The notes beneath the pieces were generated by a model. That model saw only the letters and a list, made by a program, of their open reading frames with translations. It was not told where the DNA came from and did not search any database. From Galerina marginata (taxonomy: Eukaryota > Basidiomycota > Agaricomycetes > Agaricales > Galerinaceae), in NCBI GenBank assembly GCA_023014335.1, contig JAECYW010000038.1:124001-188000 (forward strand): a stretch of 64,000 bases of DNA, written 5' to 3'. Numbering within the stretch: position 1 is the stretch's first letter; each line of letters starts with the position of its first letter. Positions 45,176-56,373 of this stretch are shown piece by piece. A program made the translations under genes and the position numbers.

Positions 45176-46985
45176 CTATCCATTCCACACCTTTTGGAGG
45201 TCCGATGAGACCATCCCATGTTCCCTTTCAAGATTACTTCGGCCTCGACCTGTCTGGCCGCTATACCCGGAGTCCCGCTGAAACTCAGGAGCCGTTGCAA
45301 GCCGATGCTCATCTGCGTCATGCTGATCATGTCGAGATGTCGGTTGTAGGCGTTCGTTTGCATTGCTCTCCTGTATGTATGCACCGAGCAGTCAGTTTTT
45401 AGGTATACAGATGGGGCCCTGAAACCCGAGTAGTAATTTTGTTAATAAACGCACCTCGTCCAGATCGCTAGCATCTTCATGTGCAGAAGTTAAACGAATT
45501 GTTTCTTCAGGTTGGGCATATCCTCCATTCTCGCTCGGCGCGAAAATTTGTCCCTCGTCGCCCTGGTCAGTAATAGGGTTGCCATGACCGTCCAAGGGAA
45601 CCGGCGAGTCAATGGATTTGCGGTATTTATGGTGTGTGAACAAACCAATACCTGAAACCGGTTCAATCAGAATATACAAAAGCCCCAAAGAAACCATACG
45701 ACTCACCACATACAGTAATCGCGACGCCGACGCCGTTAAGCAACGTAAGTTTGTCTCCGAAGAACCATGAAGATATCAAGATCGTCGACACCTCCTTAGC
45801 AATGCCAGCGATTGACATTGGCACGACTCCGGCACGTTGAAGAATGCTAATAAAGGAATATGAGCGTCTCTCAAACCGCCTGCCGCATCGGACGTACTAG
45901 AATTCGCTCAACACCATGCAAAATGCTATCACCCCAGGAGCCATGAGGAAAAACAATGTTTCAAATATTCGAGGTAGGCCATCAAAGAATTTACTTCGAA
46001 AAATGGATGGCCAGCCCTCTATCGCAGCGCTGACAATTCCCAACGAAACGCCCATGGCCGGTGCTAGCCAAAAAATAGTTGCCGCCGGATTATCAAAGCC
46101 CATTTTTTTATTTTTCAAGAGGACCTGCGTAAGGCTCCATCGAAGACCTCCAAGAGCACTAGCACTGAGAACTAGGATGAGGCCGTGCAGAACAAAGTGT
46201 GCCTCGGTAGCCACCATAAGAACCACGCCGGAGAATATGAGAAAGATTACTGCGACAAGGCGCCAGGAGAAGACTTCTAGACGGAATAGGAATGCGAAAA
46301 GGAGGACGAAAACTAGAGATGACGACTTGCACATGGCTAATACATTGCAAAAAAAGATGACATTGAGGCATGCAAGGAGATGGAAGGAGAGGTTGACGTA
46401 CTGTAAAACGATAGTGTGATCGTTTGCAGAGATAAATTGGATAAACCAATGTCGAGACCAGTGGCGACAGCAGTTGGTACTGCTTTTCTCCTTTGGCATT
46501 AATGAAAACACGTCCAGATGTCGTTTTAATAATGAAACTCACGTGTAGTCTTGACGAGAAGGATTGTGTTTGGGCCGGAAATTTTTAGGCCAAAGTGCCC
46601 GTAAAACAGCCGCAAGGGCAAACTGGATAAACATATGGATTGTTGTGACGAAGAGCGGGGCAGGGAATCCAAGATGGTTGGGCGAGAACATCCATTTGTT
46701 GTATACAGAAAGAAGAGTTGCAAAGATGAACCTATGCGTCAGTGGGCAACTTATTCTCTACGTTGAAGGCCGGTACGCGGAGACGTACCATGAAGCAATA
46801 AATAAGGCGTTTATGACAGCGTTCCTCCACCACAGACGCTTCTTCTCTGCAATGGATGCCAGGTGCACGCCCTCATGCTGTAAACGATTGCCAATGTCGT
46901 CTTCATAAGATCGCCTGGCTCTACTCGCCGGGAATTCTCCTAATGAGTACTGTTCAGAGTCATCGTCATGGTGCGTTCGTTCCAT
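45176..46985 (-). CDS. Triose-phosphate-translocator family (DMT) transporter, SLC35C2/YMD8-like
   Basis: The start at 46985 gives MERTHHDDDSEQYSLGEF, an acidic cytosolic N-terminus. Exons then give YNKWMFSPNHLGFPAPLF, PTAVATGLDIGLSNLSLQ, MCKSSSLVFVLLFAFLFRLE, GGLRWSLTQVLLKNKKMGF and SIAGIAKEVSTILISSWFFG, the expected order of helices and signature loops of the TPT/nucleotide-sugar branch (Pfam PF03151). An intron at the stop-like TAG after VLSEF restores the frame into YILQRAGVVPMS. The tail is hydrophilic and ends at 45176. The likely place is the Golgi/ER membrane; the substrate cannot be told. The full set of canonical splice sites supports a working gene. Confidence 0.8.
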
Positions 46986-47958
46986 GATCCATGGATGAGG
47001 TCGAAGGAGAAGAGGACACGTGGGAGATTGCCGTTCTGGGCTATAGGTGCGAATCCAGCCCTGCCAATGGCCATTCTGCACATTCCTCGTCAGTGAAATA
47101 ATATATTTAAGTTAACGACACGAGGACAGTGAACACTCTATATCCAACCATAATGCAAATTGCGTTAATTTATGCAACTCTCCGTTCCGGGCAGGAAGCT
47201 TTCCCAATCGTACTTATGCCAGTGTGGACTGGTACCTTGGCGGGCCGACCATGGACTTTTATCAGGGACCAAAATTTAAATGATGTTGCGCTTAAGGCTC
47301 AACACGATTTCCCTCATCTTCACACATTGGAATGTTGAATGATGATGGATACAGATCGATATCAAGCCGTGACAGAACTCCTATATCTGTCTGGTTGTTT
47401 GCTTTCTACAGATCCATGTAGCCGAAAGCATTCCATGGTAATTAAGCAAGAAGCCAGCCAACAGACGGCCAGCCGATGATGATGCCTGGAAGGCGAAAAA
47501 AGGTTGCATTGGTCACACTAGCAATGAACAAGCGGCCGAAGGCAAGATGCCTCTATTGCGATAGACTTTTCACTTCGGAGAGAAAATGAATTCATGAGAT
47601 GAATGATGTCTGATGTCCGGGGGAGTCATGCCGATGACGACCAACATTTACTAAGAGCAGCTGCAATGCATCTAAGTCAATAATGATGCTTCATATAGCC
47701 TAATAATAATGACCCACCTATAGTCCGCCTCCTTGAGCACCACCTCGCACCACGAACGTCGGCAGAACTCAGGAACTCGCAGCTGCCCATCATGAGTCTT
47801 CCGTACCTGCGCGTACGCTAATGTCGTTCCATAGCATGTTAACGTTACCCACGTCGACCATGGATACCCGGATCAAGTTTTTTTAAAGAGTTGAATCTAG
47901 ACATTCACTGTCACATTGAGGGGGGATATGTCCTTGGTCCACGGAAATAAGAATTCAT
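46986..47958. other. Intergenic between transporter start and MED31 end
   Basis: Short frames only (47129-47338). This holds the transporter promoter and the MED31 3' region. Nothing else supported. Confidence 0.5.
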
Positions 47959-48499
47959 TCATAGCGTTGGCTTATTCTCAGCGTCGGTTTCTGGTAAAAC
48001 TTCAGGGTTAGAAGAATTGATAGCAGACGGCTCCCGCCTAATTGAAGTAGCGAGTGGTAAGCACTTTTGAGACAATTAGACATTTACTGCGCAGAAGAAA
48101 TCTCACCAGGTGCGCCAGTGATCAAACTGCTTTTGATGCAAATACTCTCTGAGAAATTCATCTTTCTTCATCTGAGATCTAAACTGCGCATGTTGGAGTA
48201 ATTCAAGGTGATGAAGGGCATGAGGATAGCTTAGAAACGCGAAAAATTTCAGTAGACTCAACAATATACGGCAATGTATAAGCATACTGGATGAATCTGG
48301 CGTAGTCCTTTTCTTTGAAGTAAAGGAGATATTTTAGAAAGTGTATAAACGCCGGTTGTTCTAGGATGTTTTGCTGAGCCAAGGAGTGGAGATAAAATGG
48401 GTTGGCTAGAGCCTGTACAAATTCAAGTTCAAGCTCGAACCGGGCGCGATTTGCAGCTTTTGGATCTGGACTAGGTGAGGCAGTGGTATCCGTATCCAT
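47959..48499 (-). CDS. MED31: Mediator complex subunit 31 (SOH1)
   Basis: The start MDTDTTASPSPDPKAANR is followed by RFELELEFVQALANPFYLHS, LAQQNILEQPAFIHFLKYL and, after an intron near 48290-48240, YPHALHHLELLQHAQFRSQ, then EYLHQKQFDHWRTW. This is the almost invariant MED31 core, part of the middle module of Mediator that links activators to RNA polymerase II. A second intron (48109 to about 48030) leads to a short variable tail ending at 47959. The ATG at 48499 is chosen; the longer upstream frame begins at a non-ATG codon and is basic and repetitive. The gene is divergent from the UCH gene, 203 bp apart. Confidence 0.9.
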
Positions 48500-48702
48500 G
48501 TTTTGTATGCAGAACCGGTGCGAGGTGATTACGGGTAGAGACGGTGAATCTGAGCGCGTTCGCCGTTGATGTCGCCTTGTTTTGTGGTATTTGCAGAGGG
48601 GGCATTTGGGAAATATGCCATTACAGGAGACGCGTCGCCAGCGCAATTTTCAAAGGTTCAACAACTTACAAAATCTAAAGGCGCGTGGTATTTATTAGCA
48701 AG
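48500..48702. promoter_or_regulatory. Shared divergent promoter of MED31 and the UCH gene
   Basis: Two start codons face away from each other across 203 bp, so both promoters and 5' leaders must fit here. No clear TATA box was identified. Confidence 0.6.
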
Positions 48703-49912
48703 ATGTCCGTGGACGACGAAACAAGTGGTTGGCAATTGACAGAATCAGATCCGGGAGTATTCACGTATGTCGTCGTCGCTTCTGGGTAAACCATGCCCGA
48801 TCGTTAACGTGAGCTGGTCGAAAGCGAGCTACTCAAGTCTTTGGGACTGCCTCTCATTGTGGATGACCTCTATTCTCTTGATTCCGACTCTCTGGCTGCT
48901 CTTCAACCTCTTCACGCCTTGATTTTTCTGTTCAAATGGATACCAACCACTTCGGACTCTGCGGCACCTCAAAGCACAGATGATCCAGACTTCCACGGTT
49001 TCTTCGCGCATCAAGTCGTCAATAATGCTTGCGCGACATTGGCTGTATTAAATGCACTTGGAAATATCCCTTCCTTGCAGAGTGGTCCTCAACTTGCAGA
49101 ACTGCTGCAGTTTACAGCCGGCATGGATCCACAGACGCGTGGCTTGGTCATTACAAGCGCGGATTGGCTTCGAGAAATACATAACGCACTTTCTCCACCC
49201 AGTGCGTTTTCCCTTGACGGTCTTGGACTTCCTAGGAAGACCGAGGATGCATACCACTTTGTGGTATATCTTCCCGTTATGGGTGCTTTGTATGAACTCG
49301 ACGGGTTGAAGCCCCATGCCCTCCGACACCGGGGGTTCGATGAATCTGGGGAAGGATGGCTAAAGACTGCGAGGTTTGACATGCTTTCCTGTTTGGCACA
49401 CTCCAATCTGAAATCATATTTTTTCACCTCCCAGAGAAGTAATCGAAGCACGTATAAATACTTACCCCGTTGGTGCAGTATGTATGCAGATTCTATCGGA
49501 GGGACCCCTGACTTAAAGGAAATCTGTAGCTCGAGTTTAGTCTTCTGGCACTGCGCGATGATCCTTTGCCGTCGCTCCAATCTCAACTGGTACATTACCA
49601 ATCTACCGGTGATTCTTCCTCGGCGAACGACACCCTGGCCAGAATTACTAACGAAAGTGCCAAACGAGAGAGATGGGCAGTGAGTGACAAGTCCGATATA
49701 CACGCATAGGAAGCTCATTTTCCTTTTATTTTTCCATTTCCTAGTTCGAAAATAGCTTACGCCGGCATAATCATGTTGGCTTGGTTCAAGGAATGCTACT
49801 GGCTCTTGCCAAGGCAGGAAAGCTTTCATCCGCCCAAGAAGGAGCAAAAAAAGCCATGAAAGATCGGATAGAACAACGAAAGGCGCGAGGCGAGGACATA
49901 GACGAAGATTAA
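48703..49912 (+). CDS. Ubiquitin C-terminal hydrolase, UCH37/UCHL5-like
   Basis: Exon 1 gives MSVDDETSGWQLTESDPGVF, then SLGLPLIVDDLYSLDSDSL, FLFKWIP, FFAHQVVNNACATLAVLNAL (catalytic Cys after the Asn pair), EDAYHFVVYLPV (catalytic His) and LYELDGLK (catalytic Asp). Later exons give EVIEARINTYP, LEFSLLALRDDPLPSLQSQL and, after another intron, ENSLRRHNHVGLVQGMLLAL with a basic-acidic tail ending at 49912. This is the peptidase C12 fold plus the ULD-like C-terminal extension of UCH37, which trims ubiquitin chains at the proteasome. The first intron (from 48768) lacks a normal AG: TTAACGTGAG appears where CAG|TGAG would keep frame, so one A may be missing. Confidence 0.85.
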
Positions 49913-50331
49913 TAAAGACTCGGCATTGCCGTCTGACTTGGTCTACAAGGTGGCATCTGGCTTTAGAGGTAAAATTTACCTGCTGTTACCCCTTTGCATA
50001 ACGAAATTTACAAATCTGTCTGAGTTACTTTCGACCATACTAAGTGACAATCACGAAGCTTGAAGATGCAAAGTCAAAGCTCTGATTGTCTTCACCCTTC
50101 AAGTTTCAACAGTAAACTCCAGTTTGTCCCCCTGAGCAAGGCCCTTATTACTCTCCCTTACGCCTTCAATCCCAAGAGTAATGGTCTATTCGAGGCGATA
50201 AAATTCAAGGATTCTATCAGTAATTTACGAGTGCTCATGCTATCGGGATCTGGCGGGATGCCTTCACACGAAATCACGGTAATTGTAATATCATGGCGTA
50301 GATCATTACAACTCTCTCTTGCTCTCACGAC
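49913..50331. other. Intergenic
   Basis: 3' flank of the UCH gene and promoter of the next gene. A frame at 50060-50425 has no motif. Confidence 0.5.
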
Positions 50332-51341
50332 ATGTCGATTATCGCACTTATCGCTGCTGGCGCTATGGGGGCAAATGTTGGTCACAAATTCGTCGAAGCA
50401 GGATTCACCGTCCTTACAAGTTTAGAAGGCCGATCTGACGCGACGCGCAAAAGGGCTGAAGAGGCCGGAATGGTCGATGCTTCTTGGACTGACATTATTC
50501 AGAAAGCAGATATCGTCCTGAGTGTCATACCGCCCAGAGATGCTGTTTCCTTCGCAGAGCGCCTGCTAAGGGAGTTTAATTTGGTAAAGAGAGTGCACAA
50601 AGATCCCCTTGTCTTCGCAGATTGTAACGCCGTTAACGTGGGCACAATCAAGAATATCGCGGCTCTGTTTTCGGATACACCCATTACCTTTCTCGATGCT
50701 TGCATCATCGGTGGTCCGCCTTCTGGAAACTATGTCCCCACCGTTTATGCGTGCGCGGAACCCATCGACGAACAGGGATTGAGGCAGTTTGAGAAAGCCG
50801 TTAGCAAGAGTGGAATCAAAGTTAGGGTGTTAAGCGGCGAAGGTGCAGGGATCAGCGATGCCAGTGCTCTGAAAATGTCATATGCTGTCAGTCCACATGT
50901 TTCTGCCCATCTGTAGACCAGAGTTGGTGATTCATCGACTTTATAGGGCATTTCGAAGGGGTTAACTGGGCTGTTCACGACCATCATTCTCGGTATGTTT
51001 TTGCATATAAGACGCTTGCTGGAAGCAGAATGAACGCTGCCATCCCCTTAGCTGCTCACGCAAATTCTCCGGCAACCAGTGACGCCCTCTTGCAAGAACT
51101 GAGTGAGTCGCAGCCAGACCTTCTTGCGCGGATCACCCGGGCAGTTCCTGCCATGATCCCGAAAGCCTATCGATGGATTGGAGAAATGGAGGAGATAGCG
51201 GGTTTCGTGGGAGATGGAGAGGGGGATATATACCAGGGGGTTTCGAAGATATACTCGAGGGTAGAACGGTCGCTGGCTGGGGACAAGACAGATGTGGAGA
51301 CCTTGAAGAACTTTGTAGAGGCAGCAAAGAAACGGATTTGA
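50332..51341 (+). CDS. 6-phosphogluconate-dehydrogenase-like NAD(P) oxidoreductase (DUF1932)
   Basis: MSIIALIAAGAMGANVGHKF opens a Rossmann fold with a GxGxxG-like turn (first Gly is Ala). DIVLSVIPPRDA, FADCNAVNVGTIKN, FLDACIIGGPP and KMSYAGISKG follow; the last carries the Lys expected of the beta-hydroxyacid dehydrogenase family. Two introns (50887-50946, 50993 to about 51050) join to a C-terminal DUF1932-type helical domain (HANSPATSDALLQELSESQP) and a stop at 51341. The substrate is unknown, a small hydroxy acid by family. The start is the first ATG in frame. Confidence 0.8.
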
Positions 51342-51502
51342 ATTTGAAATCTAATCAGTTTTTGGACCTGATGAATGACTATATCCGGCAAGTCATGTTG
51401 CGCTCATTTATGTTCCCTCATTCAACAGGGTTCAACCCTGCCTCCATCTCCGTTTTTTTTTGCTCTTTGATACCCTGACTCGTTTTCAAGCGATACCCAC
51501 TC

Positions 51503-54500
51503 ATGTCCTTGGCCGTTACCACAAACATTCCCTTTGATTCCTCTCCTCAGACGCCCCCCACAAGCCAACAATCTAATTCCAATCAACCAAAACCACTGAA
51601 GCCAATATCCCGACAGTCCACTCTGAGGTCTCCGACGCATTCTACGTTCAATACAAACCAGGAAGGAGACGACGCGACATGGGGGTCAAATTTCTGGGTG
51701 ACCCTTGTGGACCCCCAGGTATTTTTCTATCCTACAGTTACGTGTTGCCTCTTTTTTGACCCCACCTCAATGACAGACACAAACATCTTTCTTCGCTTGC
51801 CCAGCAACAGGCCAGGTCAGTTGGGATGCACCTGTAGGAACTTTCGTGTATGCCCTACCTTTTACTACCCCTTGTCGACCAATTGACCACCAAATCTTCG
51901 CTGCAGGCTACCTCCCAGTGCAGAAGGCGAATGGTGGGAACTTAGCGACGAGTCTCGAGGCGGATTGCCCTACTATTATCAAACGAAAACCGGGGAAACT
52001 GTATGGGAGCGACCCAGTGGCTTTGTCATTCCGCTGGGCATTCTTCAAGTACGTCCCACCCACTGATATTCAAGATTCTATCATGTTAACATTCCATCAG
52101 AATACTTCCATGGGACGACGTTTATCACAGACTACTTTTGACCATTTTTCTAAATTGATACCGACGACAAAGAAACAGGTGTGAGTTTTATCAAACTCCT
52201 GTATGCAGTTTACTCATGGCTCTTAGGGCCCCAGCCATGAACCCACACATACGTCTCTTCAATCCAATGGCACAGTCAACGGCACGAAGTCCGCCATGAG
52301 GAGGTCAGCATCCGGCGACCACCCTTCCAAGCGCCACAATATCATCAGCGTGCAACTGACCCCCATCCCTGGTTCTCCTAACGGGACAGACGCGTCAGCG
52401 ACTCCATCACTCGCGTCAAAGCCCTCTATTATTTCCAACGGCGATGATAGCAAGGGAAAATTAGCTGTGCCAGATTCTCCTGAAAGAAAGTCACAGAACA
52501 GTGAACAAACATCCCGGTCCCAAGATTCAGTATCTCGTGCTCGGTCGAAATCATACACCTCCCATCGCCCTCAGCCACCCCAAAGTCTCCATGCTGCTTT
52601 GGAAATCCTCTCGACGTCCCATTCTGACAGTGGTCACAGTTCGGTGCAGAAGTCGTTCCAAGATGACTCTGCTAATGCCAGCAGCTTCCACGGGTATGCA
52701 TCAACCGACGAAATGCCGAGTACACCCTCGAGAAGACACAATCGAGAATCTCCTGCCTCTCCTTCCCGGCCCATTCCTGAGACTCCAAAACATCGACCCA
52801 CAGTTGGAGGAAAAGGAATCAGTAGCCCTATTCTCAATCACGGTCGGTTGTATTCCAACGTTAATTATATCCTCAATCGTTAATTTTTGTCTAGCTGCCA
52901 CCATGCAAATGAGTCCTGTTAAAAATAGGTCTACTGGTAAACCAATCGCTGTAGAGCCGCGTCTATCCCATGGGGCGTCCTTGGCAACTTTGCAATCTGG
53001 GTATATATCATCTTTTTATTTTCAAAATTTAAGAAATTGATTTTGTTCTCTTTCAGCACGTATCCCATCTTACCACAAGCCCTCGCCTCAGACATACAGC
53101 AATTTTCAGAGTCAGATTATGCCAGACAATACTTCTCGACGCACAGAACGGGGTTTATATTCAAGCGAAAAGTGCCAGTCGCTCAACTTATGACCTGGCA
53201 GAAGGTCCCTATGACTTCGCCCTTACTAGTGCTCAATCGTGCATTGCACAGGGACGCCGTGAAAGTATTCAAAGTAATCCAGCACATTATGGGAGATCGA
53301 GAACGCGAGAAGCCTGTGAACGTCCGCTTGCAACCTGATAGCCATGTGTCAATGGTCAACTCGATTAATGCATCGACTACCTCGCTGTCTAGCTATGCTG
53401 TCAGCATTCTCGAGGAAGAAAGATGGCTTCTGGGTGAAGGCCTCAAACACGGTGAACTGAGGGATGAAATCTACTGCCAGCTCATGAAACAACTAACAGC
53501 TAATCCGAACAAGTGAGTTTCTTCAATTCGAGTCCTTTCCTTCCCTAAATTCGTTTCCAGAGAAAGTGTGTTCAGAGGGTGGCAGCTTCTATGTGTCCTG
53601 CTCATATCCTTCCCGCCATCTAAGAATTTCGAAACCTATCTTCAAGCGTTCATCCAGAACCACACCACTCAGCAGGAAGGCAGAGTTGATGTGATGGCCA
53701 AACATTGTTTACGTCGTCTCGTTTCAATTTCGAAAAAAGGTCCAAGGGGAAAGCCTCCTTCTATTGCAGAAATCGAAACAGCATCGGTGTGTGCCATAGA
53801 TTGCGATAAGGTACTTTTCAACGTACTAACTTCAAATCTAGGATGCCGCATTCAACCCTTCGACGTTCGGGGAATCATTAGACGCCATCATCAGGTTACA
53901 GGAGCGAAATTATCCTCATCAAAAGATCCCTATCATCCTTCCTTTCCTTGGAGATGGTATTCTTGCACTAGGAGGCACGAAATCGGAGGGTATTTTCCGG
54001 GTTCCAGGCGACAATGACTCCGTTTCGGGCCTGAAACTTCGTATCGACCGTGGTTACTATACTCTCGAAGGTGTTGATGACCCACATGTCCTAGCCTCCC
54101 TCATGAAACTCTGGCTCCGCGAACTTTGTGATCCTCTCGTACCCGAGGAACTGTACAACGAATGCATTCAAAATTCCAAGGACCCAGATGCCTGTGTACA
54201 GATTGTCGAACGTCTTCCTACTATTAACCGACGGGTCGTGCTTTTTGTGATTAGCTTCCTCCAGCTGTTCCTAGATGAAAGGACCCAAAGCGTCACGAAG
54301 ATGACCCCTGCCAATTTGGCACTTGTTATGGCCCCTAACCTCCTCCGGTGCAATTCAGAATCCATGTCTATTGTGTTCACAAATGCTCAGTAAGTCTCGT
54401 CATGTGAGAGGATTAATTGTTAACTGAAATATGCAATTCTCAGGTACGAGCAAATATTTGTTTATAACCTGCTGCTTCATCTCCGATGCGATGAAGTTGA

Positions 54501-54594
54501 TACCCATTATAAGCCAGTCCATGGTTTGGGTGCGGTGGCTAACGTCCCTGCCCCAAAAAAACCTAGGAACCGCTCTCGACGTCCTGATCAGTAA
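51503..54594 (+). CDS. WW-MyTH4-RhoGAP protein (ARHGAP39/Vilse-like)
   Basis: The N-terminus is Ser/Pro-rich, then two WW-type segments: WGSNFWVTLVDPQ joined to TQTSFFACPATGQVSWDAPV, and EGEWWELSDESRG with YYYQTKTGETVWERPSG. A long disordered linker full of SP and TP sites follows. The MyTH4 domain has LLVLNRALHRDAVKVFKVIQ and GLKHGELRDEIYCQLMKQL. The RhoGAP domain has GTKSEGIFRVPGD (arginine finger), LMKLWLRELCDPLVP and MTPANLALVMAPNLLRC. The protein would switch off a Rho-type GTPase and so act on actin and polarity. About eight introns are present, and frame is kept through to a basic tail (KKPRNRSRRPDQ) at 54594. Order and length fit the animal/fungal ARHGAP39 group. Confidence 0.85.
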
Positions 54595-54783
54595 TAGTTC
54601 GTACTTCTGTGTTGCGAATTCATTGCTGTATGTATTAAACAAATCTATCTTGGCTGGAACTTCATGTGCATACAATGTCCTTTGACCCTCTAATATTGGT
54701 ATTAGATGACGCATTATATTATTTCCTGGATAATATTTTGGGACTTCATTAACCCCGACTTTACCTTAATCAAAGACTTTTCC

Positions 54784-56119
54784 TCATAATTTCCTGAAAC
54801 TCTGGTCTCTAGTAGGTGGCCGGGTCCTTCTAGCAAACCTATCAAGCTGATCGAACGACCAGTCATCAAAGGTATCCTCGTCCTCGCCCTCAGACTTCCA
54901 CTGGTGAAAGCCGTTGCGTCTTGACCTCGCTTGTTGGTTGGGAGACATTAGTCTTTCAATTTTGTTCAATGTATCCCAACTCTCTGCCTGAGTGTCTTCG
55001 CTATGATCTACGAGTATTTCCTGGTTGCCGAGTTCCCGACGGACCAAGTCAACAACCTTTTGCGTCCGATTGTCTATTGGAACACCATTGATGACCATCT
55101 CCTGTATTGCAGTATGCACGCCTTCTAGGTCCCTGAAGGACATCCAACGAGTTTCGATGAGTTCGTTGTACGCAGCTGTTGAACAACCAAATACATAAGA
55201 AACGGTTGAGAGCTTTTGCGCGTGGTTGAAGATGAAGAGGCTTAAGTTGGGGTCTCGAAATTGAACGCGGAATGTTCGCATCAGGTGGGCAATCAACTGA
55301 GGATATATGGGGGATTGGAGGTGGGGGAGTTCTGATTTGTTACCAGTTTGCGCAGCCTCTGCCATCGCACTCTTGGCAGCTTCTTCGTATTTCTTCGACT
55401 CATCGAAAACTTCAAGTGAGGCCCACTCCAGGAGCTGCTGGTCGGTGGTACAGAGACTCATCTCCTCCTTTTTCTTGTCCAATAATTCGGTCGATGGATC
55501 CACCTTTCTTGAACGTCGAGAATATTGACGAAGTCGACTGAATAAGTCATCAACTTGACCTCGAGCAATTCCCCCTTCTTCGTTAGAGCCTTCCACTGGT
55601 TTCTTAGTACCTAGCTCTTCCCGAGCCTCTTTTGATTCAAATATCATATCAAGCATTCCAGTGAGAACTTTAGATTCACGCTCCGTCATGGTCTGTCGAC
55701 GCGCTGGACTTTGGGAGAAGACGTTTGGTGGTTTCCTTGCAGGAGGAAGTGACTTGTCAAGATCATCGAAAACTTGGTCCCAGGATTCTTCTGACCAGAG
55801 TGATCCTGTCTCGTGCAGTATCTGCTTGCTGGCTTGAAAATAAGATTAAGTTCCCGTAAAGTCCAACCAGGTTACGCACGAAGGACGAACACCATCTGTG
55901 GCAAGTCTTCCTCCCGCAAAAGTGCGTCTGGGAGTGGAATTAGGGAAGCAGAATAAAGTCGGCCTGCTTTTGGATATTCGCGATGTCCATGTTACTGGCA
56001 ATATTGCTGAGGATGCTACTGTTCGTATGAAATGAGAAGGCACACAGACATGGAGAGATATACACACGGCTAGCTAATGTTTTCGAGAAATGAGATGAAA
56101 TGCGAGAACGAGAGAGCAT
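54784..56119 (-). CDS. Mtf2-like mitochondrial RNA/transcription factor
   Basis: The start at 56119 gives MLSRSRISSHFSKTLAS, then after an intron further Arg/Ser-rich residues (TSRISKSRPTLF), a credible mitochondrial presequence. A middle exon carries ILHETGSLWSEESWDQVFDD, and the large last exon has DPNLSLFIFNHAQKLSTVSY, VFGCSTAAYNELIETRW and VINGVPIDNRTQKVVDLVRR, matching the Mtf2-like C-terminal domain of fungi. The yeast relative (Mtf2/Nam1) couples mitochondrial transcription to mRNA processing. The second intron junction (about 55890-55838) is my best guess. The tail is acidic, then basic. Convergent with the RhoGAP gene, 189 bp apart. Confidence 0.7.
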
Positions 56120-56373
56120 GATGCAGGATTTCAATTTAGGAATACGAAAATTAAGGTCAGTGTATATTTAGACATTTCGGTTTACGTAACCAAAACTAGC
56201 ACCTTTGCTCAGCGTCGATTGAATGCCCTCCCACCTTGAGGCACTGAGTCAACCGAGCACTCACTACAGCAGTTAAACTTAAAGAAAGTAGATTATCAAG
56301 GCTAATACTAAGCTCATTGGATCAATACCATATTCAATTCGGCTTATCGAAGTCAGGCCTTCAACATATTCCC

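Noticed and set aside
49089..49847. 252-residue frame antisense to the UCH gene
   Set aside because: It overlaps the well-supported UCH exons and introns entirely and has no recognised domain.
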